DNA of 64,000 bases. Origin: Monarcha castaneiventris obscurior. Lineage: Eukaryota; Chordata; Aves; Passeriformes; Monarchidae. Positions 36,001 through 48,083 of this stretch are shown in pieces. The position numbers and the translations under genes were made by a program. Position 1 is the first letter of the stretch; every line of letters begins with the position of its first letter. The notes beneath the pieces were generated by a model. It was given only the letters and a program-made list of their open reading frames with translations, did no database searches and was not told the origin of the DNA. The DNA is taken from contig JAMPIT010000379.1 in the NCBI GenBank assembly GCA_026261815.1, forward strand, positions 10,614,001 to 10,678,000. The letters run 5' to 3'.

Positions 36001-37594
36001 GTAAAGTTGTAACAGAGGAACAAGGATTATGTGTGTATGCGTAAATGTGTTTATATATGTATACACATATCCATATCCATATGCACACACATACACACAT
36101 ATATGCATATATAAGGGGGTTTCTTTGAGTACATGTGAAAAGTATTGTCAAAAAAAATTGTACTGCTTTCTCCCTTTCATCAGGGAAAAAAAAAGTTGTT
36201 CCCCTGTACACAAAAACACAGAAAAAACCACAACCATTTGCCCAAGCTGCAAATATTGAACCAGATAAACTTTGAAATAAATTTCATTTCTGTGCTTTGA
36301 ATAGCACAAAGGAAAAAAGTAACCTTTCTTCTCCTGATGTCAAGCAGATTGCAGACGAGGTATGTAAGCTAAAAATGCAGGTTACATGATTAAAATTGGA
36401 CTAAATGAAGTCAAATAAACAGCATGAGAAGAGCTGTAAAACATATCATTGTCATTATTGTCACACTCACAAGAACTCCATTTGCATTTCTGTACTCTGT
36501 GGGTTGATCACTACAAATGGTGATAACCCTAATGCCTTCTCTACAGTGAGGAAATCTTTGACACTAGTGGTGTGATCATGTATTGACTAAGTGACCTCTT
36601 CCCACAGACAATCTTGGTACTGAGTTGGGAGTTATTCTGAAGAGTTTTGCTGAAGATCATTTTCAATTCTGAAGAAGCACTCAGCTTTAGTCAGAACTCC
36701 TGGCACTGAAGCTAATAACTGATTAAGAAATATCTAGTCAGAATGCAAAAACTGCTTTCAAATTTATATTCTTTCAAATATACTCACCTCTTGCATAGCT
36801 GCACTGGCTCCACTTTTGTTTATTATGTTGAACATAAGATACTTCTATTTGCCTTCATGACTCACTCCAAATTCTCTTCATTTTAAGGCCATCAATAATA
36901 AACTGCTGCAAATACTTTGTTATATTGCACATTTCCTCTTTATTATATTGCACAACTGTATAAATGTACAGTTTGAGGAAGTCAGACATCCAGAATTATG
37001 TAATTTCCAAAAGTTTGTAAAAAAAGTGGTAGTAAGTAACTGATGTGAATTACTAATTGCAAATGATTATTAACATTGTATCCACTAGTCTAGAAACCAC
37101 ATTTCCCAACTGAAAAAGAAAAGCCTAACTCAGTTAAACTTACTTAAAGAAAGGATTAAAATTGTCCCTCTATACTTTGTGAGAAAGGAGAAATTTCTAG
37201 TAATAAATATTAATCATAAATGTTGATTTCTGAAATTATCACACATTAAAGAATAACATGATTCTTTCTGAAATTTATTAATGCAAAAATGTCAAGTTAT
37301 GACAGTACTATAGTATTGAAAACAATGGGAAACATTCCTATTTATCTGTATATACGGTATATAGTGTAGAATATATCAATGTCAAATATGTACTCTCCAG
37401 TTGTAACTGAAGAATGTGTCAGAGAACAGCTGTGGAAAAAGGTGGTTTCAAATCAGCAATTTGGTCATCCCGCACACATGGGTTTAAAAGAGCTGGCAAA
37501 AGAAGTCAATGAACAAGAATGCTGAAATTTAGTCAGTATTGCAGCACTAAAAAAATTCCATTAGACATTTTTAAAAGTTCCCATTGTATTTTAA
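33008..37594. other. Intergenic region, no gene recognised
   Basis: Unique AT-rich sequence. A TA/CA-rich patch lies at 33008-33040 and a larger purine-pyrimidine alternating run at 36029-36113. No gene was recognised. Confidence 0.6.
36029..36113. repeat. Imperfect (TG/CA, TA)n microsatellite
   Basis: Alternating GTGTGTATG, TATATATGTATAC, CACACACATACACACATATA stretches. They create cysteine/valine- or tyrosine/isoleucine-rich chance frames on both strands. Confidence 0.85.
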
Positions 37595-37885
37595 TAGGCA
37601 GGAGGTAACAGTCTAGGTAATTATGGACCTATCAGCCCCTTCCTGTCCAAATAATAGGCAGCTGACATAGAATAAGCAAACCTGAGTGCTAATACAGTTC
37701 TGTGCTATGGTTCCTTTAAAGTGCTAATATGGTACTAATGAAGTTAACATCAATTCACATGCACAGATGGAAAACAGATCCGGTCTGACCAGCCTGATAG
37801 GTTTTTTCAGGGAAGCTGGGTGATAAGTGTTGTGGTGCTTGACTTTTGGAAGTTTTTGACAGAGTTCAGAGCAACCTTAGGGGTG
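37595..37885 (+). mobile_element. Old CR1-like reverse transcriptase remnant
   Basis: The plus strand contains GGTAATTATGGACCTATCAGCCC (read GNYGPIS, compare the RT motif NYRPIS) and, about 170 bp on, a piece reading SDQPDRFF ... VISVVVLDFWKFLTEF, comparable to the AVDVVFLDFxKAFDTV motif around the RT active-site region. Several frameshifts and deletions separate them. The order and orientation of the two motifs support a decayed non-LTR retrotransposon. The subfamily is not clear. Confidence 0.6.
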
Positions 37886-40249
37886 AAAGCTGGAATGATA
37901 GAAAGTAGCATGGCACATATAACTGAATAGAAAACTTACTAACTAGTCCTTGCAAAAGTGGGGAACATGTTTCTTCCCACTGGGAGAGGTTCTGGAACCA
38001 TTTCATATGTCTGTCATTGCTGATTGGGTTTGCAGATATCAGGGACACTGTGGGAAAAGGTGAGTGATGAAGAGAAAGGGGTAAGCTGCTCATTGTAAAT
38101 AAATTTTATTTTTCAGATGGTCACATATAATGTCTCTCAAGTTAGCCCTCTTTGTACAAATGAAATCACCAAGTAGTGAAGAATGAGCTCAGCTCAGTAC
38201 AAGTGCTTATTGTATGGCAGTGGGCTACAGTGCTGATGTGATCCTTGGACTGTAAACAGAGTGATCTTAAGAGCTGGAAAAATATATTTCTTCTTCATTT
38301 GGCATGAATCTGACTGTTACTGCAATCCTGTGTTAATGTTTTCTCTGCAGCCTGAGGAAAATGTTTGCAATTTGGAGAGCATTCAGGGAACAGTCATGAC
38401 AGATACATAAGGACAAGTAAACATACCTTGGAGAGAGAGAGAGAGAGGGAATGTAAGAGCTCTGTCTGTTTAGCTCAACAAGGAGCAGTTAGGAGGATGC
38501 CTTTGGTCACAATCTACAGCTGTCTGCAGGAGGAAAATAGGTTAGAATAGAGGGTTCTTTGGTCTGGATGTAGATGCATGAAAAGATCTGCATTGAGAAG
38601 CTGAGGACACACACACTCCGTGGTAGTTGAAGACTTTAATTGTTTACCAAAATCCATGGTGAAGTCATTTGGAAATATCTAAGTTGAGATCACATGCTCT
38701 TTAAAGTGTTTTTCATTACAGGCAGGAAGCAGCTGTGTGAAGCCCAATGGTCAATCTCTGAATGCTAATCTCTGAGTCAAATCCTTCCCCAAGATTCTTC
38801 CAGTCCAGCATATTTATTTCACTGTTTGGCAGGAAATGAAAACCAGCCATTTCAGTACCTTCTCCTGCACACAGAGAGCCCCTCGGAGCCAGGAGCTGTT
38901 ATATTTGCATGGGATAAGCAATTAGAACTGGAGTCATCTCCTCTGCCATCTGCTCATGGCTCCGCACTCAGGACTGTGCCTGCCTTGTAGCGTAGATCAA
39001 ATAGGTTTGTACCACACAGGCAGGAAAGCAGGTTAAGTGATCACAGTGGTATCTTCTCCCTGCATAATCTTTCAGTCTAGTTAAGCAACTTAAGGTAAGT
39101 CTGTGTGACTTTCATTAGTATAACTCTTTAGCAGGACTGTGGATAGTACCTTAAGGCCCATTTGGTCAGCAGCACCAGAGGCAGCCTCATTGGGACAGCC
39201 TAACAGCAAAATAACCTTACACGTAACAAAACACTGCATATTTACCTGAGCACATCAATGGGTCTTAGGTGCCCTTGCTAGACTTAGTGACTCAAAAACA
39301 GTTTTCCTGATAACTTTTCCGTAGCCTAACCATATCTTGGGAGATGATTTAGAGTTAGTGGACAAACCCTTTCTGGAAAAAAAAAAGAAAAAACAAACCT
39401 GCTTTTAAATCTTCCTCACTTTTATCTTTATACTTCCATTGTATTTTTTTTTTTCATTTACTAGTTCCAGAAAGTGTTTTATGAGAGTTTTCCTCTCTCA
39501 GTGTCTGGATCTGATTATCACCACATATGATCTTTGTACAGCACATGCATAATAGTGTTTTGGGCATTTAGATTAAGAACTTGCTGCTAGTTATCTAGTC
39601 ACATCAAATATGAATTTCAGGGAAACACTTAGCTGTTGGAATAAAAGGAGATTTTTTTTGTAATTTCTGTTCTCTGAATATTGAGTTGATAGTATTATAA
39701 AAGCCTGAATTCTCCTCAGCTATTTGTCTGTACTGTTGTAAAGCCCAGCTGTTCAAAAGACACTAGACAATAACATAATGTCTCTAAATCACTCAGATAC
39801 AGGCACAGAGGATGGCAAACACACCTCATTGCTTTAGTAAAGGCTTTAATCTCAGAAGGTTGGAAAGGGATCTCTTGAAAAGTTCTGCTCCTAGGCCAAA
39901 ACTGTATAAAGCATTCAGACTGAAAATCAAAGAGGAAGATTACACTGAATTTTGCACAGTTTGGAAAGGAAGATTAGATGTAGGTAGAAAATTAGGTTAG
40001 ATTCCCAGTCCAGCCTAATTTCCAAGTTAAATGCAGCTGTCAGATATTGTGATAATTCTGTCTAATCCCAAAGGTACCTGCACACTTTACATAAATATTT
40101 CTTAAAGCTTTCCTTCAGGGTCGTCATCTCCACTTCTTCTACTGAGAAATCTTTCAGTCCTGTGTTTGAAACATTGTGCGACAACAGGTTTGGAAACAGC
40201 AGAAAATGAACTCAGTTTTTCTGCTCTCTTGACAGAAGGTTGTTGCTGC
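37886..40249. other. Intergenic region, no gene recognised
   Basis: Unique sequence with one GA microsatellite at 38431-38449 and T or A homopolymers. No gene recognised. Confidence 0.6.
38431..38449. repeat. (GA)n microsatellite
   Basis: Nine GA units ending in GGGA. Confidence 0.9.
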
Positions 40250-40850
40250 TGCTGTCACCTGAGAAGATGAATTGGTTCCTCCTGAATGCTTTTAGAAAGC
40301 AGTTTGGAGAAAACCCGGGTGTGGAGGGGCAGGCCCCAAGTGTGGCGGCTGTCACTCACCAGGACACCTCCTCCAACTCCGCCTCTGGGGATGGAGACTC
40401 CTCCTGGGAGGAGGACTCCATGGGCAGTACCACCGTCTAAGCCCAGCCCAGGTTCTAGAAAGTTCCCCAGAGTGCGTCGAGTGATTGGTTTATGTTTGAT
40501 TGATGTTCGCGTACCACCCCCTTGTAAAAATTTGATTTGCCCTCAGGTGTTGTACCCTCCTACTCCCTGATGTTCTACTGGCTACCTATCCGGCGCCCCT
40601 CCCCTATCCACCCCCCTTTATAATGGGCTGCATGGAGCCCCAGAGTGGGATTTCTGCTCCGTTGGCTTTCCCTCGTGGATCCCTCCTCCTACCCCTCAAT
40701 AAAGGAGACCTTGGGGAGACCCCCTTCTGCGAACCTCTTGCCTCCTGCCTCTTCCTTGTCGTACTGCATTCCCTCCCGAGGAGCGACCACCCTCTGTGGG
40801 ATCCAGCCCCACAGCCTCGGCATCCTGAAGGGATCTTCAGGTGCAGGCTT
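40250..40850 (+). mobile_element. Probable ERV LTR (solo), borders uncertain
   Basis: A GC- and CpG-rich island in AT-rich surroundings with the parts of an LTR in order: an inverted CCAAT (GATTGG, about 40481), a C-rich stretch leading to a TATA-like TTTATAATGGGC (TATAAT at 40619-40624), then AATAAA at 40698-40703 and a GGAGACCTTGGGGAGACCCC U5-like stretch. A 66-codon frame at 40240-40440 runs into it and is not recognised. No target duplication could be located, so the borders are approximate and similar GC-rich sequence extends to about 41000. The alternative is a CpG-rich promoter of an unrecognised transcript. Confidence 0.55.
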
Positions 40851-43800
40851 GCCTGGTCGGCGTCCTTTGAGGAGGTGTGCCGCACTCCGACCCACAACAC
40901 CCAGGGAAGGCAGTGGGTGTCTCCTGGCAGCACAGAACCATGTGCCTTGGGGCAGGAGATGGGCAGATGTACCTCTGTCCTCAGCTTCTCCCAGGAGCTG
41001 CCTGAACTCTCTCAGGTTGCTGAATGCTGTGGAAGCTGTTCTGAGACACTAAGATTGCCCTGTGATCACACTGAGTGCTTACTGTCTAACTCCACGTGAA
41101 GGCTTTCATTTCAGGAGTCTAGATACATAAAAAGTAGGAACCTACTTTGGCAAACTGCTGAGCTTTGTAGTTTCAGTCTTCCTCTACATCTCATTAAAAG
41201 CACTGTAGCAGAAACTGTGCTTGCTTGATATAGCAGCATGTAGTTTTTGTACTGTTCAGGTGAATAAAGTAAAGCCTATAATCTGAACAACATTTGTTAA
41301 TATTCTGCAAGACAATGCCGTGCTGACCACAGCACAGAAATAAATGGCCATGGCATTTCCTCAAATATATGGAAGCTTGTGAAATCCTTAGAGTCTTGTA
41401 GAACATAAACCAACAAACCTACTTCATTACATGGAAAAAAAATCAGGCCTTCCTTTTCCCTACTGTTTTTCAGCTGGGTAAATACTTTGCTCCAATTCTG
41501 CGTTTTGTTCCAGCAGTTTTCTGAAGCTTCCTAAGTTCTTCAACCTCCATGCACTTTTTATGGCCGAAACGTAGGTGTCCACATGACATCTCATATACCT
41601 ACTACTCATGTCACTTCTTTCTCATGTTGCTATCAAATTGCCACATCATAGTACAAGTGTGTAATGAAATCTGTTTTGTGTGATTTTTTTCTGCACTGTG
41701 GGTGGGATACTCAGTGTGAGAAATTTCCTTTCTGTAACCTTTCAGGAATATATAGATGTCCTTCAAGAAGGCCACAGAATAGATAATGACCAGCTTTGTC
41801 AACCCATGCTTTGTCGACTACAGTCTACATCCTAGGATTAGGTTTTATGTCCTATGATGACTCATGCTTCACCAACACACAAATTTTTACATTAATTCTT
41901 TGCCCCTGCTGCAGCACCAAAGCACGTGCTGTGTGACACACCCTTGAGCACAGGCACAGTGCAGCACTGTCTCTCGGTAACAAAGCCATTAGTGCATGTG
42001 GTGATGCTCCCACTGCACAGCCAGGGAGTTAATTTTTCATTGAAAACTACAAATCTCTTTATTTGGATCAGGCTTGGATTAATTTGTCAAACCAGACTCG
42101 CAGGGCTGGCTATTATCCTTTCCAGAGGATGGTGATTAGATCTGTACATAGGTTGGGGGTCTAATCACTGTCTTACGCAGTAATAATAAATATTATAACC
42201 TTCTTTGCTTTATGTTTTTCTAGCTGTGCAACCTGTCAACCAGTTTATCTTCTTCACTAATTAGGCCAGGGATTTGGAGGAATTATACTGTAACTCCTAA
42301 ATCTCCTTTCTGATTAGCTCCATGTTTACCCTTATGATTTGATTTGATAGTTCTTACTATTATTTTAATACAGAGGAATATAATTATTAATACCTTAGGA
42401 GAGAGGGCATTGGTACCTTGACTCTGTAATAGTGATGTCAGTAGCTAGCCCCATGCTGTGCTTTCCCAGTGCTGAAAGTGGATTTGAATCTCCTACAATC
42501 GGTAGGAGAACTGCTTCCCTGTGCTTCCAGTAAGTGTTTATAAGTAGCTGTTGGGGATGGGGGCTGATTTTTCACTTGCATTACATTTTGGAAGAGCATA
42601 AAGAAACAGATTTGGGTGGTAGATCTGTGGATGTATCTCCAAAACGTGAGCAATGGGGAGTGAAAGTCTTCTTTACTCTGCCAGGAGACAAGCTTTCAGA
42701 TGGAGTGAAGGCACTGCCCACCAGACTGCACAGTCCCTGATATAAATGATGTCCATCATTTAGGAGACCATCAGCTGGTGATAATTGGACTTTGCCCTTT
42801 GAAGGGAAGTACAGGAAAATTTTCCAAAGCATAAATTTTCCCCCTCTTTCTTTGGGAACTTACTACTGTAGGCAAGGGACCACTAGTCACTGTTCAAGGA
42901 AAAGTAGAAGGTAGAAAAAGCATGCTGAAAAATGCATTCTAAGTTTAAATTCTGGGTTTATGACTGAAAATGTCAGAACACACATAAAACACCTTGGAAG
43001 AAAGTGTTTTCTATTTTTCAAGGGCAGTGTTTCGATGAGGTTAAAAGGCCCTTTAACTTAGGAGTTCATGTCGAAAGAATCAATAATTTTCTCAAATCAA
43101 ATAACTCCATTTTTTTTAATCCCACCCAGACCAGGAAATAAAATGCAAACCTACAAAGTCTGCATAGGAAAAACATTAAAAACTTGAAAGAAGAAAAAAT
43201 TACATTTCTTACAGAAGCAATGCCTTGGCTGCAGGAGACTTACACAAATTGTTCTGTGTTCTCTTATTCTGCTTTAATGAGTAATATCTTGGTATGTTTT
43301 ACTGTTTTTGTGTGGTCAATAGCTGTAAGAAACATAATGCAATTATATTTGAATTTGAATGGTGGAAACATAGCACAATATTACTAAAACTGCTTGGATT
43401 TAATAGAGATCTGAAACAACACAGGCTCAGATGAGCTGTGACAAAGCCCTCTGAATGGTGCTGGTCTAGTTTACAGACAAAGGAAATGTGAGGAAGTTGG
43501 GGAGCCCACGATCTGAAAGTCCTAATTTCGGGAACTTACATTTATTTTGATGTCAAAAGTACCACAGAGCTGTACTGAATGAAGGGTTTGCTCTATTCTA
43601 AAGGACACAACTCTGCTAGTTCCAGCAGCAACTAATTTCAGGCAGAAGCAAGGCCTGGGAGGGGAGGGGGCATAGCTGCAGTCATGGGGCTCTATGGTAG
43701 AGCCAGTGTCAGTGTATGCAGGACACTTAGTACTGTTTTACTCAAAGGACAGAGAAAACACCATAAGAAAGGCACCTGCTCAACAAGAAAGTGTTGAATC

Positions 43801-46800
43801 TTACTGAGTGGATGCTCAGTAGATTATAGACAATTTCTTCCTTGGGTTCAAATTCTAAAGAATTTGCAGTAATTTCAGTCAGGGCAGCTTAAAAAAGGAT
43901 CAACAAGGCAAGCTTGGGTGTGGACCAATCCTGGAAAGGAAAGAGGAGACAAAGTTCCTGAGACCAGCTTGATTGTACTGTGCTCAGCTCGCTGCCTGTG
44001 GCAGGGGCTGAAAGGGGAGCCAGAGGCAGTGCCTTCCTGCAGGGCAGCCAAAAAAGCACCTCTGGGACCAGACAGGAACACCAGAACTCTGAGCACAGGA
44101 AAGGCACCAGAAGGGGTGCAAGCCAAAAAGAGCTGAACATTCAAAACTCTCTGTCTTTCTGCCTTAACCGCAGCCCAATGTAGGGGTTTTCAATTAAAAG
44201 AGAGAGAGAGAGAGAGATTGAACCACCTAAATCTCAGTGTCTGTGATAACAAAGTTTTGGATAAACAAACAGTTTTGGGAACTTAAGCTTCTTAGAGCAT
44301 TAGGGAGAAGAAATCTCAGATGTCATTGTAATGTGTTTGCTTATTTTTTTTAAATGTAATATGTCACCTAATTGCAGTGGATGGCTACTCTTGAGTGTAG
44401 TTCAATAGACTGGCACACTGAGATGGCCATATGTGGGGAAATAAATGTCTTGGTAAACTCCTTGGCATGTGACCAGTATTGAGTATAAATCTACAGAACA
44501 AGGAAAAGCAGCCCTTTGTGTCACAAGATTATTTTGAACTCAAGCTTTCAAGTAGCTATCAGAGATTACCTCTCATCTTTCACAGCATGAATTTCATGTC
44601 CGTATTGTCAGAGAATACAGAACAATATGGAAAGCAAGAAGGAAGAAAGGAGGAATTAAAGTACCTAAATCAGCTGAGTCATGGCTGAAATACAAAAAGG
44701 ATTTCTGAAGGGTTGAGATTGAAACAGTAATGAAAAAATTCCCTCATCTATAGCTATGGGGTTACTTACTACAGTGTTTTTGATGGGAATTATGACTTGG
44801 TTCCTGGGGACTATCTTGCTTCAATTAATTAAACTCACACTGAGAGGACTATTTCAGCTCTGCAGTGATTATTTCTTTTTTCATGGGAAAGTAGGAAAAG
44901 TGATTTGAAAATAATTTGGTGACCCTTTTTTTCGTTTTCTGATGTGGGAGGCTTTGAGTGGAAGCTAGAACTCGAACCACAGACCTGAGTCTGGGAGCAG
45001 AGCATGAGGGGAGAGGTGACAAGCATTGCGGGCATCACTGCAAGAAAGCATGGACAAAATCTCTCTAATTAAACATCACCCCTCATATCAATTTGTTCCC
45101 CTTTCATATTTCTTTTCTGTATTCCTACTGCTTTTTGCCTCTCACCCTGAATTCCTTTTTGTTTCTGAGCTCCAGGTTGCTTTTTCAAAAGAAATAGAAA
45201 TTTTTTTTGGTTCACTTATTTATTTTAAAGTAAGGCAAAAGGGTAAGTCTTCTTCTCTGGGGTAAAAGGAATCACACTAGCTCCAGTGACTGCTAGGTAG
45301 AGTAATAGCTAACTCATTGGAGCCAGATGGTCTTTCAAAACAGCCTGTTATTCTCTAAGGTATCAGTTTAACTCCTACAGGAGACGCCAATGCCCAGATT
45401 TTGCTCCTTTCCCTTTTCTCAGAAGCAAAACAGGTTATTTGGAACTATCTTCCATTTTGAAACAAGTCACTCATCACTGCAATATTCTCTCTCGTTGAAG
45501 TTGGACAGACAGTAGTGCCTGTGGTAGCTATGAAAACACCACTGGGTGGTAAGAACCATACAATTAAACCCATGAGTGATAATGAACAGATGCATCCCTC
45601 CCACAGATGCTTTCTCATATCAAATGAAGTGTGTCTGCAAGATTTTATCAGTTTGAGGTGTTTACTCAACTTTAGAGAAAAATGTGACCTACCTCGATAA
45701 TCCCCATATGGTTATCTTTCGCCCAGGGCTTTTTACCTTTGTGGGTAAGTTTTTGTTGCTTCTGTTAAACTGATTTTTCTGATCTTAGCAAAATTAAAAA
45801 CAAAAAGGCATGTGACTCCTTGTGGGTTTACAATAAACAAAGCCAGTCCATATGTACTATCTGATGGTGGATCTTTCTCTACACTCTTACTAACCATTGA
45901 GATATTTTTCCCCTAATGGGAGTGGACAAAGATAAAATCTATCAGTTTGTATCCGTAACAGAGCAAGGAGACACTGGAAGAACTTATTTGTCATCATTTT
46001 TAATCCAGGGGTGGCCAGGATAGGATGGTTTCCAGGAGCAATCTGTCTTTAACATGTTGAAACTTCACTTTGCCCTCTGGTATTGCCACACTAGTATTTA
46101 ATATGGCCCAGCAGGAGTAATCCCAGCACATGCCTAGGAAGTGATTGGGAGCTTTTACACTGGGGTCTGTGCAGGTCTCAAGCAGGCTGGGAAGCTGTGA
46201 GCCCTTGCAGCTGTGGGGTGATTGGTGTGGCCAGGACGGCCAGGAGCACCCTCCAGCTCTCCGGCTCTGCTTGGAACCACTGGTCAGCCATTGGCTTCTC
46301 TGTGTACCTGCTTCTTCCTTTTTGTCTGTCCTGATGTTTTGTATGGAAACCTCTGTAAGCAAAGGATGCATTTTATCATGTGTCTGTCAAGTGCCAATTT
46401 TGGCTGGGAAATCTCAGCCCTCCTGTGAGATGAATGGTAATTCCAATAACAAAGGCAAAGCCCGGCCATCTGGCTGCTATTATGGTAATGTCTTGCTCCA
46501 TGACAGTGGGACACTCTGTGCAGCTGCTTCTCTGTCTCATTCTGTATTGGAAAAGACTGCTCTTAGACTTTGGGCTAAAACTCCATGGCTTGGGGATAGA
46601 AAAGGCCTGTGGTAATGCCACCTGACCTAGGTACAGAGGCTGAAAAGAACCCCACCATCTGGAGGGTATCACTCAGGATTGTGTGTCCTATGGTAGTGAG
46701 CTGCGAGCAACAACTGCACGTCTGAGTTTACGTGCAAAGTGAATGACAGTCACTGCTCACAAGTGATCATCTTCTCAGACCATTCCATCCGTGCCTGTCT

Positions 46801-47699
46801 TGGCAGATAACTTTCTCTGTCCCCAAAGAGTAAGAACTCTCCTGCTTTTATTCAAACATCTATGGATAATGACAGGAATCTGACTTAATAGCAAACCTCT
46901 TCACCTCCCAGTCAGCTCCAGATCTGGCTGTGCACCCTGCCCACCTCACGCCATTTGCTGCTTGCAGAATTGATGCATTTCTGGTTGGTATATAGCAGAC
47001 TCTTCAGTGCTTTGGGATTGAGATATCACTACAGCCATTAGTCACAAAATGAAACAAAACATAAATTTGAAATTACTTGTATGCTGCATAATTTATGTTG
47101 ATCAGAGTTTTCAGACATGGCATTTTTCATATTATAAGATGAATCATGATTTGGGATAATAATTCACATGGCTGAATATAGTGCTACTGATAATACTTAG
47201 TAGAGGGAAACTATCAAATACTTAGGCTTGCTGTTGTCTACTGTGTTCTCCCATTAGTTGTTCTATTTTATTCCATCTGGAGTTTCCTTCAGTTTGCATG
47301 CTATGTTTGGCACAACCTACACTAAAAAAATGCTATTGCATTTACAAAATTATTTTTACTATCTCAGAGAAATACCTTGCAAACTCAAAATTGAAACTAA
47401 AACTCCTTTCCTTTCACATTTACATACAACTCCAGAAGAGGCCCTATCCTATCCCAGAATCACAACACACAGATCAGTTTGCAAGAAGAGATGAGGATTT
47501 TGTAGCCTGTTCCAACATACGGCAGGAAAGATAGGGAATGGGAATGGGAACAGGCTCCTTAGGGGTGATGGTCATTGTGCGGATGGTGCTGGGGTTGGTG
47601 AGGTCTTGTTCATCCTCAAGGAAAAAACTAAGGGGTTTCTGTAGGGAAATGGGCTTAAAACCATACTTAGGCCTGGAGTGAAGAGGAACTTCTGGACTT
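40851..47699. other. Intergenic region, no gene recognised
   Basis: Mostly unique sequence. GC-richer patches at 43880-44130 and 46140-46330 hold overlapping frames on both strands, without protein family resemblance. A GA microsatellite lies at 44198-44217. Confidence 0.6.
44198..44217. repeat. (AG)n microsatellite
   Basis: Nine to ten AG units following TTCAATTAAA. Confidence 0.9.
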
Positions 47700-48083
47700 C
47701 AGCAAGGACATGTCCTGCCTGACCAACCTAGTGGCCTTTTATAATGGAGTGACTGCAGCAGTGGACAAGGGAAGGCGTGCAGATGTCATCTACCTGGACT
47801 TCTGTAGGGCCTTTGACAGAGTCCCCCACAACATCCTTCTATCTAAATTGGAGATTTGATCGATGGCCTGTTTTATGGATGAGGAATTTGTTGGACACCC
47901 CACATTGGATATCCCGTTCCATGAATGGAAACATTCAAGGTCAGGCTTGATGGCGCCCTGAGCAAGAATCAGGTCAGGATGGGACCTGTAGCAACCTGAT
48001 CTAGCAAAAATTGTCCCTGCCCATTGCAGAGGAGTTGGACTAGATGACATTTAAAATGCAAGTTATGCAGTGATTCTATGATG
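47700..48083 (+). mobile_element. CR1 retrotransposon with internal deletion
   Basis: The plus strand reads [40 protein letters not shown] and ILLSKLE, the CR1 reverse transcriptase around its LDFxKAFD motif. At about 47857 this jumps to the CR1 3' region: GTTGGACACCCC, TTCAAGGTCAGGCTTGATGG, CGCCCTGAGCAAG, TTGTCCCTGCCCATTGCAG, GGAGTTGGACTAGATGAC and the terminal TGATTCTATGATG. Most of ORF2 downstream of the RT motif is missing while both sides are well preserved. Confidence 0.92.

Noticed and set aside
37886..38093. Continuation of the CR1 reverse transcriptase remnant
   Set aside because: A weak likeness to the VPQGSVLGP motif could not be kept in a consistent frame.
46145..46672. Overlapping long frames on both strands
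   Set aside because: No domain, signal or splice context. They sit in a GC-richer patch where stop codons are rarer.
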